From: Spirometra erinaceieuropaei
Taxonomy: Eukaryota > Platyhelminthes > Cestoda > Diphyllobothriidea > Diphyllobothriidae
Assembly (NCBI GenBank): GCA_902702965.1
Contig: CACRXP010000067.1
Coordinates: forward strand, 1,452,359 to 1,516,358
DNA length: 64,000 bases
Direction: 5' to 3'
Shown: positions 1 to 11,865 of the stretch, in pieces
Layout: each line of letters opens with the position of its first letter
Position numbering within the stretch: the first letter of the stretch is position 1
Position numbers and translations under genes: made by a program
The notes under the pieces: model-generated
Told to the model about the DNA's origin: nothing
Seen by the model: only the letters and a program-made list of their open reading frames with translations
Databases searched by the model: none

Positions 1-249
1 TTTGGTCCAAAGTTCGGGCGAAGTAGGTAGCCAGCCGGGAAGGGCGTGAACAAACTGTGGGGGTCAACTTGTCGGGTTAGTTATTATGCCAGTAACCGAC
101 ACTGGCAATGAGATTGAAAATCGGATGCGGGCGACCAATCCATCATCCCACCGGCCGCTGCTGCCGCCACCACCGGCTCGGATGTGTGCGATCGACCCAT
201 CATCCCACCTAGCACCACCACAACCACCACCAGTGATTAACGCATGAAC

Positions 250-349
250 GCCTAATTTTACCACGCGTGTAGGAGCTAAGACAACGGGTGGGCATTGCGC
301 GTCACAGTTCCGACTAACGGATGACGGCCGACACCCGAATGAGGGGTTA
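250..349 (+). repeat. Direct repeat, copy 1 of a ~100-bp pair
   Basis: This stretch starts with gcctaattttaccacgcg and recurs almost unchanged at 744-843. The two copies are in the same orientation about 494 bp apart. Copy 1 runs into a fragment of palindromic family B. Copy 2 follows a short GGT run. No coding potential is seen in 1-960; its open frames are GGT- or CAC-rich and low complexity. Confidence 0.85.
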
Positions 350-361
350 TCTTTCCAGCGC

Positions 362-505
362 AAAAGAATGAATATTGTAATGCATGGTTTCCATGAAATA
401 TAATCGAATCTTTAAGTGCTTCAAATATCAATGCAAAAATGCATGCTACATAGGCAGTCATTTTCTACGGAGTATGGTTTTTAGATGCAGCCGGGAAGAT
501 GATTC
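362..505 (-). repeat. Fragment of palindromic family B
   Basis: The stretch from agaatgaatattgtaatg to the atgcagccgggaag end matches the outer half of an arm of the family B elements at 53057-54026 and 61085-61823, including the shared aaaaatgcatgctacata block. Both termini are missing, so it is an old truncated copy. Confidence 0.7.
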
Positions 506-639
506 CTCACATCTACAGTGAACCCACGCCGATCAGAACTGCTAAACTACACCCGTGGTACGAGGCGTGATCACCGTTATATGCCCGTGGTATAGGCGCG
601 GCGTTGTTCCGAATGCTGGACTGACTACCGCCGGACATT

Positions 640-725
640 TCGATTGTCGTGACCGTCGATGTCCACCGTGTGCTCCACAGCCGGATGAGGGCAGGGATGG
701 TGACTTGCGCGTGAAGTTGTTTGAA
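640..725 (-). repeat. Tail fragment of GC-rich family D
   Basis: Read on the minus strand, this piece has the family D tail order: caagtcacc, then ctgtggagcacacggtgg, then acatcgacggtc. The same order is seen at 31570-31630 and 39190-39260. Only the tail is present. It is followed by a short (GGT)n run at 724-743 and the second 100-bp direct repeat. Confidence 0.6.
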
Positions 726-743
726 GTGGTGGTGGTGGTGGTG

Positions 744-843
744 GCCTAATTTTACCACGCGTGTAGGAGCTAAGACAACGGGTGGGCATTGCGCGTCACA
801 GCTCCGACGAACGGATGACGGTCGACACCCGAATGAGGGATTA
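744..843 (+). repeat. Direct repeat, copy 2 of a ~100-bp pair
   Basis: Second copy of the 250-349 sequence, with only a few substitutions visible. It could be the product of an unequal exchange or a short element present twice. No target duplication or terminal inverted repeat was found at its edges. Confidence 0.85.
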
Positions 844-970
844 TCGATTCAAACCAAAAATGCGGGTTAAAGGTGACGCAGTCGTTGAGGCAGGAAAACT
901 GTTGTGGAAAAGACGTTCGCCGATCAGGCTACGGGATATGCTCGCCGAATTACGCATTTGGGCCAAATTT

Positions 971-1727
971 AATGCCTTTCGTTTTCGTTTCGAAAAGATC
1001 AATTAAGTAGGGCCGTAAAACTAGTCGGCCTGCAACATAATTCTATACTATTTCAGTTACCTCAGGATGTCGGCTTTCGAACGAACTTCCTTCCGGTTGC
1101 ATGCAAAAACTGCACTCTGTAAAAAAGGACTACTTATGTAGCATGCATTTTTCTCATTGATTTTCGATGCCCCTAAATGTCCAATTACATTTCATGATTC
1201 TTTCCGCCATTCGGTAGATAATTACGTCTTCTCCCAATGTTATGTTCGAAGGAAAGGTATAATTCGGTTTTAAAATGTTCCTAATTGTGGGACTTTTAAA
1301 GAGCGTGAAATGACCGTTCATAAATCTTCATGTCTCTGCATTTACCAATGTGGCTTGTAAAGTTAACAATATGAGTCAATTCCACTGTTACATTTTATGA
1401 ACCCTATACGATCCCCCTTTATTGCCGTAGAGAACTGTGTGGTTTTCCGTACTCGGAAAATATACGGCCTGTAGATTGGAAACCCTGAATGCAAGTGTAA
1501 CGGTAGAGCGGGCTCAAAATTATTCGGGAATTAGAAAAGTTTTCTGAAAACCGAACTATACCCTTCCTTCGAGCATAACATTGGGAGAAGACGTAATTAT
1601 CTACCGAGTGGCGGAAAGAATCATGAAATGTAATTGGACATTTAGGGGCATCGAAAATCAATGAGAAAAATGCATGCTACATTAGTAGTCCTTTTTTACA
1701 GAGTGTAGTTTTTGCATGCAGCTAGAC
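971..1727. mobile_element. Palindromic element, family B (ends truncated)
   Basis: The left arm (about 971-1310) and right arm (about 1500-1727) are inverted copies of each other. For example, gatgcccctaaatgtcc at about 1166 is mirrored at about 1645. The central part, about 1310-1500, is single-copy within the element. The layout matches the complete copy at 53057-54026, but the outer tip of each arm is lost, so the TA-flanked termini cannot be seen. No transposase ORF lies inside. The element is non-autonomous. Confidence 0.8.
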
Positions 1728-2034
1728 GTTCAGGGGCTGCCTTAAAACAATCGCGCGATGATAGGACTCGAAGGACGTAGTTATAACAAAAAGAATGGAT
1801 CAATGATATTGCATGTGACCCCACTCATGAAACGAGAAGGAAGGAATGCTGGTGCCAGAGGTTTTTTTTAATGTGGCGGCAAGTCAGATCTAAGTACCTA
1901 CGGCAGATAGAATGATCTAATCTAGGCTTCCTTCACTTTTATGCAACCCTTTTGAATTTTCTACACCAGCAGGCAGTATGCGTTAGTCTGACTTATCTAA
2001 TTTCTGAGGAAATTGATGCGCGATCTTGGAGTAA
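1728..2034. other. Intergenic sequence with a short shared repeat
   Basis: No gene is seen. About 1893-1960 (gtacctacggcagatagaat onward) is similar to 8447-8515, so part of this is an unclassified dispersed repeat. About 1995-2034 belongs to a degenerate family also seen at 2370-2540 and 26985-27150. Confidence 0.5.
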
Positions 2035-2365
2035 ATCCTTCAGAAATTCTGAAATACGTTTTCGATTAGGACGGATCACTTAGGTACGGTTGCAATATTG
2101 ATTATCATGCGGCATAATCCTATGATGTTTCGGACTTACAAGGATGTCGGTTTTTAAGCGCATTTCTTGTTGATCTCCTGTAGAAACCGCACTCGGTAGT
2201 AGATGACTATTTGGGTAGCACGCATTTTTCATATTGATTTTTGATCGTTTTATAAATTCGAGCATATTTTATAGAAAAAATACATAAAATATGCTTCCTT
2301 TTACTCGTTTGATGGAGAATCACGTTGCCTTTATATTTTATGCCTGAAAAATGGTATATTTAGCC
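2035..2365 (+). mobile_element. Half (one arm) of palindromic family A
   Basis: The stretch starts with aaattctgaaatacgttttc and follows one arm of the family A elements (6515-7507, 17664-18660, 58395-59390) through the cctgtagaaaccgcactcgg and tagcacgcatttttc blocks, then stops. Sequence on both sides (1995-2034 and 2370-2540) belongs to another degenerate repeat, which may indicate insertion into it. Confidence 0.7.
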
Positions 2366-2709
2366 TTGTTTAATTTCCGAGGAAATTAATACGCGAACTT
2401 GGAGTAACTCTTTCGAAACAGACCTTTTCAGGCACGGTCCGAAATTGGATACGAAATCTATCAGCTACTGCAGAATAACCGTGCAATATTCACAAACCGC
2501 CAACAGGCGCAAGATCGGCGAAACACGCGTGTCTGGGCTTTTAGCTTTTACCTGCGTTGTCAGTATGGTATATAATTACACAGTACGTGTGATTGTTTGA
2601 AGACCTAGATTAAAAAACTTATCAGGGTCAGGATAATAGGTCCTCAGGGCATGCATTCTAAAAGACCGCTTTCCATCCCAAAGTTATTTTAAGCAAGATA
2701 AACATTTTT
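2366..2709. other. Intergenic, degenerate repeat
   Basis: No gene is seen. The part starting gaggaaattaatacgcgaac resembles 26985-27150 and defines a diverged repeat without clear ends. The remainder is AT-rich unique-looking sequence. Confidence 0.4.
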
Positions 2710-3358
2710 TCAACTTAGACATGTGGTTATGCCATTTGAGGCATTCTGATGAAGGATTTGCAGAAGAGAGCGCCACAGATACACTCGCGGGGTCACAAAG
2801 TCGCTCTCATATTCTGCCACACGTGATGCGAGTGAAGTCGGCACTTGTAAATGCTCCATAGTCTTCCAGAAATTATTAATCAGAAGCTGATATATTAGCA
2901 GAAGAGCATTTTGGTCTCCCATCGGTGGGGAAGATACACCCTGGAAAGACATCAGATATCTGTAAAATAAATCCCTTGTTTTCAAAGGCGGACTTTAAAA
3001 ACAAGCGATTCTGTCCAGATGAAACTTTATCGGTCAGGATGAAAACCATGTAAATGACTTCTGAGATGACGTTATCCACCTGCTTTTGAATTTGGCAGAT
3101 AAAAGTCTCAGTCGGCGAGTCTGCAGGGATTCGTAGATTTATTCCTTCAACTTCTGGAGCCACTTTTGCAAACGGTTTGGTTGAGGCATTTTGCGGAGAT
3201 CGACCAAATTTTATTTGACTGACCACCGATGGATGATTATCGCATAACTTTCGGTACACTGCGACTACTTCATGATAGTACTTCCAGGCGGTGATATCTG
3301 CAGCCCGATGGATTACGTTATGATGGATGATGTCGGCCAAACAAGCATTTGACTGTCA
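2710..3358 (-). pseudogene. Unrecognised protein-coding remnant with one frameshift
   Basis: On the minus strand a frame is open from about 3358 to 2876. It contains a run such as ITAWKYYHEVVAVYRKL, and a second frame (2985-2710) takes over with DLFYRYLMSFQG and ends at a stop after GITTCLS. The amino-acid texture of both frames is protein-like, and the two overlap at 2985-2876, as expected if one coding sequence suffered a single frameshift near 2985. Together they give roughly 200 residues. No signal peptide is visible and no family is recognised. The upstream end is closed by an in-frame stop just before QSNACLADII, so this could be an internal exon or a transposon fragment. It lies head-to-head with the neighbouring PLE, and no shared function is implied. 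Confidence 0.35.
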
Positions 3359-3476
3359 CCATGTGACCGTGCTGATGTAGCCAGGGTTTGTAGGGGTGTT
3401 CTAGCGCTATCTGCCAGCAGGAGGTGAACATATTGCCAATAGAAGCGAAGAGACGAGTCCCAGGAAGAAGTCTTGA

Positions 3477-4508
3477 AGAAGGAGACACGCCGTCTTCCCG
3501 GACATTCAATTTACGATGGAGGAGGAAGAGAACAACCAGTTGGCCTTCCTGGATGTCCTCGTATGCCCCAAAGATTGTGGTGAACTAAAAACCAAAGTGT
3601 CCAGGAAAGCGACAAATACGATGCAAGTACTGAACTTCAACAGTAACCACCCAATCAGCCACAAACGCAGTTGTGTAAGGACGCTCCATCGGCGTGTCGA
3701 AACGCACTGCAGTGAGCCGGAAGACAAAATTGCCGAACTACAATACCTCCGACGGGTCTTCAAAGCCAATGGCTACCCGCCCAACTTCGTCAACCGGTGC
3801 ATACGCAAAAGGGACGAAAGGCCTAACCGCACGGACACCAAATCTTGGCGCGCACTTCCGTATGTCAAGAACGTTTCGGAAGCTGTCTGCCGCCTTCTCG
3901 CACCATTTGGAGTTGAAGTGGCACACAGACCGGAGGCAACCATCAGGCGTCTGGTCATGAAACCGAAAGACCCACTGCCACGGCTAGAAACGTCTGGAGT
4001 CGTTTATTGGATCTGGTGCAGTTGCGGACAAAGCAACTACGTCGGAGAAACCGGAAGACAGCTCCGAACGAGAATGGCCGAACACGCGGCAGTGGTGCGC
4101 AGAAATGACGCCAGCTCTCAAGTTGCGGCTCATTCGACGGGTTCCGGCCACACATTCAAATTTGACGGGGCCGGAATTCTCGCAAGAGGTGACAACCGAG
4201 TGAGCCGGGAGCTACTGGAATCATGGTTTACTGGCCCCCAGTCCATCAACAAGTGCAACGATCTTCCGACTCCATACTCCGTGCCAAAACTTCGCCTAGG
4301 CGGAGTAACAAGCCATGCGGGGAGGGCAGAAGTGAACACTTTTCCCAACACCGGGGTGAGGGCATCAGATGGTCGAGCAATCATCACGCCAACATCCAAC
4401 GCACGTGATGAAATTGCAGCAATTATCGACTCGAGTGTCGGCCATCAAGCAATGATCACACCAAGTGTGACGATCCCGGATGAAGGGGGGAGCCGTGAAT
4501 GTTCATAG
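3477..4508 (+). pseudogene. Penelope-like element ORF, 3' part (RT thumb plus GIY-YIG endonuclease)
   Basis: This is the C-terminal portion of a retrotransposon polyprotein. The frame opens after a stop at 3474-3476 and reads FPDIQFT before the first ATG (3516), which is therefore internal and not a true start. Numbered from that ATG, residues 5-60 match the end of a Penelope-type reverse transcriptase (QLAFLDVLV, then the NFNSNHPISHK region). Residues 160-235 form a GIY-YIG nuclease: VVY at 162-164, YVGET at 175-179, the GRQLRTRMAEH helix, a RELLESW segment with the expected Glu, and SIN at 233-235. The catalytic RT core with its YVDD-type motif is absent, so the copy is 5'-truncated and dead. 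The upstream frame (EEVLKKE at about 3462) suggests a frameshift at the boundary. The function is known for the family: nicking and target-primed insertion in the nucleus. Confidence 0.85.
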
Positions 4509-4675
4509 GTATGCGGTAGCATGGCTAATGCATCCTATAAATACCGCAGCCCCTTGTGTAACAACCACCCGTTTCTGCTTTTTTGTCTCTGATGATGGAT
4601 TCGAGCAGGAATCCGATACGTCAGGCTAATAAAGTTCTTCTCCCGGCGACCGTGTCTCCTTTTTCAAGGTGAGCA
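4509..4675 (+). mobile_element. 3' UTR and terminus of the PLE
   Basis: The stretch runs from the stop through atgcggtagcatgg and a tataaa box-like stretch to the terminal ctaataaag. It is clearly homologous to 42923-43107 and to the inverted copy 42296-42500, which fixes it as the conserved PLE 3' end. The exact end is about 4675, where similarity to the other copies fades. Confidence 0.8.
4589..4622 (+). ncRNA. Hammerhead-ribozyme-like core in PLE 3' UTR
   Basis: CTGATGA is followed by GGATTC/GGAATCC arms closing a short loop, then GATA in place of the conserved GAAA, then CGTC. Penelope-like elements are known to carry hammerhead motifs near this position. Here the GAAA box is altered and the first stem II pair (T opposite C) is mismatched, so self-cleavage is doubtful. 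Confidence 0.5.
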
Positions 4676-5011
4676 TATTGTCCTTTTCCTTACATGCCAC
4701 AATATAACCAACAATTAGCAGCTCTTATTTCAGGGAAGAAGGACGGAATAAACTTGTATCAATGAACATTTCGATTTTTCACTCAGTTCCTGTGTTATTC
4801 GTTTGTCAAGATTTCATCACGTCTCATGGGTTTATTTGCGCGACAAGTCATTGCTGAATGTTCACTGAAGTAGTTTGAAAGGGGTTCTTCACAAAAACCC
4901 CTCCCAGCTGATTTTAACTAGCATTCGGAGGGAACACCCAACTTCCAGCTCTTTACAACTAAGATTCCCGACAGGACACCCACTGAACCACAGTTGGTTC
5001 ATGCGGTGGGC
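4676..5011. other. Intergenic, nothing recognised
   Basis: No ORF of note, repeat or RNA signature was recognised between the PLE end and the SINE. Confidence 0.4.
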
Positions 5012-5545
5012 GGATAACTTGACCCAAATGTGATTATACTCACTGCTCCCGATGGGGCCTTGGGCTCAGGTGGAAGAACGTTGGCTGAGCTAGATCGCAG
5101 TTAATAGCCAGGAATGGGGAAGCGGATGACGACCTTAACCCTAATCCTAGCCTCAACCTTAAACGTTAACCGTTAACCCTAACGGCAATCCTAACCCTAA
5201 CCGAAATCTTAAACGTAACCGTAACCCTTAGGAATAGCCGTAATTGACTAACCTAACCGTAATACTGAAATCTATTCGTACGCTCAAACCCTAACCGTAA
5301 CCCGCAAACCGAAGCCTAAAGGCATAACCCTAACTCGAAAATCGGAAACCATTAACCGGTACCCTAATCCTAACCTCAAACGTAAAACGAAGGCCAAATG
5401 GGTCAGATGTGATTATGGATCCCCAGTAAACAACCCCCACCCCAGCCACCTGTAATACGGGGCCTGGCAACCAACTGCGATCTAGTCGTTGGCTGTACTA
5501 AAGCCTTGCCGTTGCTGTCGTGGTTTCGAAACCCACAGTTAGGTC
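5012..5545 (+). mobile_element. tRNA-derived SINE (S1) split by a MITE
   Basis: The left part (5012-5087) has ttgacccaaatgtgatta, then a tRNA-like start ggggccttgggctcaggtgg. The right part (5487-5545) resumes with gttggctgtactaaagcc and a box B-like ggtttcgaaaccc. Joined across the inserted element, the order matches the S1 copies at 41395-41670 and 43991-44270. The insertion duplicated cgttggctg (5079-5087 and 5487-5495), which shows the SINE was there first. Confidence 0.75.
5088..5486 (-). mobile_element. 399-bp MITE with telomere-like runs, 9-bp target duplication
   Basis: Terminal inverted repeats begin (A)CTAGATCGCAGTTG at both ends, and the perfect 9-bp duplication CGTTGGCTG flanks the element. 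The interior is rich in degenerate CCCTAA-type repeats (taaccctaaccgaaat and similar). It has no ORF and must be mobilised in trans. A 9-bp duplication suggests a Mutator-like transposase. The second copy supports 8 bp equally well, which would suggest hAT instead. Confidence 0.85.
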
Positions 5546-6224
5546 AAATGCAGTTTCCCCTCCTCGAACGTGTTGTTACACTTTTGCCGCTGTTGCTTCA
5601 AGTTCTAAACCGTGCACAAATATCCCTAATCTGTATTTTTTAGAGATATGATTTTGAAATAACATGTAGCATAAGTTCAGTAAAACAAAGAATTATCACT
5701 CAGATGGTCTTAAATCTACAATTTCTATGACAACAGTATATTTTGCGTCAACATGATATTATACACGTCTGTCCTCGACAACGGAAAAACATGAGGATGA
5801 CGAATACCAGATTAATCGCATAAAGTCCTTTCTGGTTGACGGCCGTCAATGTAGGCGGTTCGTTATGTCAGTTGGGATTTAAATCAATTTAGGTTATTCT
5901 ACATTCCACAATCGTATTAATAACTTACAAAATAATATCAATCTCTGATGAGATACAGTACCAGGACACATTTTTCCTGAACACAGTTCATACTCGAGAT
6001 TTATTCCGTTCAAAACAACCAATAGGACCATAGCCGGGAGGACAGTTAAGCATGAACGAAGTTAATTCTGGAAGTCAGCTATCAGCAACAGAGTATTTCG
6101 TAGGATTAAGAAGAGCGCCTTCCACATCGAAGTGACTTTTTTTAAGCGCATAACTAAATCACCGCATTTAGTGGGTAGGGGGGGGGGGGGCAGGGCGAGC
6201 TTACGTTCCTCAATGCAGGTACGA
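5546..6224. other. Intergenic, AT-rich
   Basis: No gene is recognised. A poly-G run lies at about 6178-6190, just upstream of the next MITE. Confidence 0.4.
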
Positions 6225-6232
6225 CCGTTCTT

Positions 6233-7636
6233 GGCTAGATCGCAGTTGGTAGCCAGGCTCCGCGTTACAGGTGGCTGGGAGGTTAGTTTACTGGGGCCAT
6301 TTTGTAGGGCTCCATAATTACATGTGACACATTTGGCTTCCGTTTTACGGTTGAGGTTAGGATTAGGGTACCAGTTAATAGTTTCTGATTCTCGGGTTGG
6401 GGTTATGCATTTAGGCTTAGGTTTACGGGTTACGGTTAGGGTTTGAACGTACGATTAGGTTTCCGTATTGCGGTTAGGTTTTTCAGTTATGCCCATGCCT
6501 AAAGGCTACAGGTACAGGGCGTGACCTATCTCCTGAAATGTTGGCTGAAATTCTGAAATGCGTTTTCGATTAGGAAGGATTACTTGGTCGCGGTTGTGAT
6601 ACTGATTATCATAAGGTATACTCTTAAAACATTTCGGACTCGGCAGGATGTCGGCTTTTAAATGCACTTCTTTTCAATCTCCTGTAGAAAGCGCGCTCGG
6701 TAAAAAATGACTACTTAAGTAGCATGCATTTTTCCCATTGATTTTCGATGGTCTTGGAAATTCTAATATATTTTATAGAAACCACAAACAAAAATATGCT
6801 TTCTTTCAGTCAATCCATAGAGAATCATGTCTTCTTTATATTTTATACTTAAGAAGGGGTGTAAATAGGTTTTAAAAAAGTTTTCTAATTGCCAAATAAT
6901 TTGAAGCCTGATCATTCGCTGCATTAGCGCTTAGTGATTTCACTCTACGAGGTGCATGCGTTCCGCGTAAAGACAATCACATATTTCTCTATGCCATTAG
7001 GGAGATACCATACAGGGTCCATAAAATTTTGCAATGGATGCGGACCATGTTGTACATTTCATGAGAAGCAGTGGTAAACGGCCAGGTACGATGCTATGTG
7101 AATGGACATATCGCGGTCTTAAAAAGTCTCATAATTAGAAACTTTTTAAAACCTAATTATACTCCTTTCTTAAGCATAAAATATGAAGAAGACGTGATTA
7201 TCTATTGATTGACTAAAAGAAAGCATATTTTTGTTCATGGTTTCTATAAACTATATTTGAATTTGCAAGACCATCAAAAATCAATGGGAAAAATGCATGC
7301 TGAATAAGTAGTCATTTTTTACCGAGTACGCTTTCTACAGGAGATTGAAAAGAAGTGCATTTAAAAGCCGACATCCTGCCGAGTCCGAAATGTTATAAGA
7401 GTATGCCTTAAGATAATCAGACTCACAACCGCGACCAAGTAATCCTTCCTAATCGAAAACACATTTCAGAATTTCAGCCAACATTTCATGAGATAGGTCA
7501 CGCACTGTACGTATACGATTTCGGTTAGGGTTGCCGTTAGAGTTAACGTTTAACGTTTAATGTTGAGGTTAGGGCTAGGATTAGGGTTAAGATCGCCGTC
7601 CGCTTCACATTCCTGGCTACCAACTGCGATCTAACC
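6233..7636 (+). mobile_element. Second copy of the telomere-like MITE, carrying a nested insertion
   Basis: It begins ggCTAGATCGCAGTTGG and ends with its inverse (ccaactgcgatctaac). CCGTTCTT flanks it at 6225-6232 and 7637-7644 (9 bp if one mismatch is allowed). Removing the inner 6515-7507 element leaves about 409 bp that aligns along its length with the reverse complement of 5088-5486, including ttacggttagggtttga and gatttcggttaggg. The copies at 5088 and 6233 therefore lie in opposite orientation about 750 bp apart. Confidence 0.85.
6515..7507 (-). mobile_element. Palindromic element, family A (Tc1/mariner-type), complete
   Basis: The element is about 993 bp and flanked by TA on both sides (6513-6514, 7508-7509). 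Termini are CAG(G/T)G(C)GTGACCTATCTC on one side and its inverse on the other. The inverted arms are about 400 bp each and enclose a central single-copy part. The empty site can be read in the MITE at 5088-5486, where one TA stands at the equivalent position, confirming TA target duplication. It has no transposase ORF. The centre is in the opposite orientation to the copies at 17664 and 58395. Confidence 0.85.
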
Positions 7637-7644
7637 CCGTTCTT

Positions 7645-7989
7645 CGGCGGTGCCATTAGAGGGGAGGATTCAGAGGGCGAAGCTCGGAAGCAAACGGTGT
7701 CCCCTGCATGCAGGACCTATGTCTTGCGCAACTGACTTAAGAGAAACGGCATATGCCCATAGTTTCCTCTCTTGGCGTAACTGTCGTTGTATTTCGACGA
7801 CAAGGGTGTTTTATGACGGCCTCGTGCCTGTCTGATCCACATGTTAACTGACTCTTTACCGCGCCCACTTGACAGAAGACGGTCACCAGTCTAGGAGCTT
7901 CATTGGCCACAACAACCGGGCAGAAAGCTCCTACTGAGTGACACTACGCAGTCGTCTTCATCGAGGGCGAAATTAATCTTCAAATCCAC
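7645..7989. other. Intergenic, nothing recognised
   Basis: Only short unsupported ORFs are present, with no recognisable protein, repeat or RNA. Confidence 0.4.
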
Positions 7990-8097
7990 GTTGCCTAGTT
8001 TCGCTCGTCTACGTGGAACATAACACACTGCATTTCCGGAAAGAAGCTCTCCGCCACCGTCAAGTCCTCAGCCTTCTCGAAATCCTTAAGCTACGAA
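7990..8097 (+). repeat. Direct repeat flanking a half element, copy 1
   Basis: The sequence starting gttgcctagtttcgctcgtc recurs at 8507-8615 in the same orientation with scattered differences. The stretch between the two copies is one arm of family B plus about 50 bp of the dispersed repeat also present at 1893-1960. Confidence 0.8.
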
Positions 8098-8453
8098 GTA
8101 TTATCTTCCCTCGAGTATAAAATTGGAAGAAGATGTGATTTTCTACCGAATAAGTAAAAGAATGAGTATTTTTATGCGCGTTTTAAGTGAAATATAATTG
8201 AATTTTTAAGGGCATCAAAAATTAATGGGAAAATTGCGTGCTACATAAGTAGTCATTTTTCGCAGAGTGTATTTTTGCATGCAGTCGGAAATAAGTTCGT
8301 TCGAAATAAGGCACCCTGAGGTAACTGGATCACTATATAATTATGCTGGATGATGATTATTGTTACAACCATACTTAATCAGTCTTTTCGAAATGAGAAC
8401 GCATTTCGAAATTTCGGTTGACATTTCATGGGTTAGCCTACCTACTATACGTA
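8098..8453 (-). mobile_element. Right arm of palindromic family B
   Basis: It runs from tcgagtataaaattggaag to the terminus cctactata, matching the right arm and end of 53057-54026. The left arm and centre are absent. Confidence 0.75.
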
Positions 8454-8506
8454 CCTACGACGGATAGAATGTTCTAATCTAGGCTTCCTTACTTTTTATG
8501 CAACTC

Positions 8507-8615
8507 GTTACCTAGTTTCGCTCGTCTAGGTGGAACATGACACATTGCATTTCCGCAAAGAAGCTCTCCACGACTGTCAAGTCCCCAGCCTTCTCAAAAT
8601 CCTTAAACTGCGAAC
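8507..8615 (+). repeat. Direct repeat flanking a half element, copy 2
   Basis: Second copy of 7990-8097, beginning gttacctagtttcgctcgtc. About 108 bp is too long for a transposon target duplication, so a segmental duplication or an older repeat is more likely. Confidence 0.8.
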
Positions 8616-10355
<1,740 letters not shown>

Positions 10356-11415
10356 ACCCTTTCGCATGGACGCGCTATCGGCCGTATTCAGACCGGCCCT
10401 AGTCAGGACTTACTGCCAGCGATTCGCTGGCACGGTGTCTGCTATCCTCAACGTCATCAGTGGCTACGCAACATGCAGACTTTTAAGGTTCTGTCACTCG
10501 TAAAACAGAAAAAGGCGTTTTTTTGAAGTCTAACCACCGCAGCAAAGAGAACATGCGCCTTGGGGGCCCTGCAGACGGAACTGAATTATTTCCAGGAAAT
10601 AGTCCTCAGAAGGATTCGCAGACTTGGTCTACATCTGGAGGCGCTTTTTTAAGTTGACGTTATCGTAAGTGAGGACAAACAGACACCTCCTGTCCATCTG
10701 ATTTGAGAAATGTAATCAGAAGACGCCGTTGAGGTCTGTTCCAGGTCACCTGGTTGAAAGTGGAAATCGTCATCTCTACGAATCCTCTCGATTAAATGCT
10801 GAGACGCAAGTAAGCTTGCCCAATCGGTCAGGCAATGTTCGCACCTTTCCGTAAATACCTGCGGACGCGGTAACTTAACAGTTCAGGAGACCCCCAGATG
10901 ACAGACGTCAACATGAACGTACGCACGTGTGAAGACAGCTACAGCAATCAGAAACTCAAGGTAGGCATGCCTAAACACAAGATCCTAGACCTCGGTCTCA
11001 CGATCAACGGAAAAAAAGCTTCTTTCTCCCAGGCATGTTTTAATATACGCCATGTTTTCTCGCTGCCGACACTTTTGTATATAACAAATATCCTATTCTG
11101 GTCTTCGACTCATTCTACAACTGAAATGGTGAGCGTGGACTCAGCTTTTGATAGTTGGAAAGTCTTTGAGTGATCGATCGGCATTAAAAGGGTAGCATGT
11201 GAGCCATGTTTACTCAGATCGAGATCACAGTTTTCTGCATTCAAAAGCCTTTTCTACGGTCCCAGCGTTTCCCCTTCCCCCCGCGATACACGCCTTCCTT
11301 GGATTTGTAGCCCTGCTTATCACGAGAGTCAAGCTTAACCTCATACACATCCGACGATCCCATTGCTGACTTCCAGCTACTCGTTATTCTTAGTCTCCAC
11401 AAGTATACTATTGAT
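10356..11415. other. Intergenic; repeat flank then nothing recognised
   Basis: 10356-10460 (ctaccctttcgcatggac, then cagcgattcgctgg) resembles 33495-33600. From there to 11415 only an unsupported 91-codon frame (10898-11173) is open. It is not recognised and is not called. Confidence 0.4.
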
Positions 11416-11865
11416 TTGAACTTCTGCAGTTATTTTATCAGGGAAAGCAGGCGTCGAGTAAACAGACGACGGCCACAAGAAGAACGACCCCAATTCTGGA
11501 GGGCTATTCCTCACATTAAAGGAGTCTCCGAGGCGATTTCCCCACTGTTACAACCCACCAGGGTAGGCAGTGCCCATCGACCCCAGGTAACAATTCGTCG
11601 CCCTTCGATGCAACCCACTGAAACCTCAGCAGTTGTCTATCAAATACGTTGTAACGATGGAGACTGCAACTACGTTGGGGAAACCGGAAAGGAATTGCAG
11701 ACCCGCATACACATGCATAAAATGGCAACTTTGAGACTAGACCCAAACTCACAGCTTGCAAACCATATTAGAGAAACTGGCCACATTTGTGAATTTCAGG
11801 GAACACCCGTCGTAAACCGGGGTCGCGGGGAGGTCCAGATACCTGTTGATAAAGTCGGCATCTGA
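11416..11865 (+). pseudogene. PLE remnant with GIY-YIG domain
   Basis: This 149-codon open frame is homologous in order to the 3477-4508 element: FWRAIPHIKGVSEAI, then HRPQVTIRRPS, then the nuclease VVY (73-75), YVGET (86-90) and KELQTRIHMHK, then LANHIRETGHICEF. The downstream nuclease part with the catalytic Glu and the SIN motif is missing, because the frame runs straight into the hairpin at 11836-11941. The first Met is internal. It differs clearly in sequence from the 3477 copy, so it belongs to another PLE lineage. It is a dead fragment. Confidence 0.8.

Noticed and set aside
5130..5400. Telomeric DNA or a chromosome end
   Set aside because: The CCCTAA units are degenerate and lie within a MITE with target duplications, far from any end of the window.
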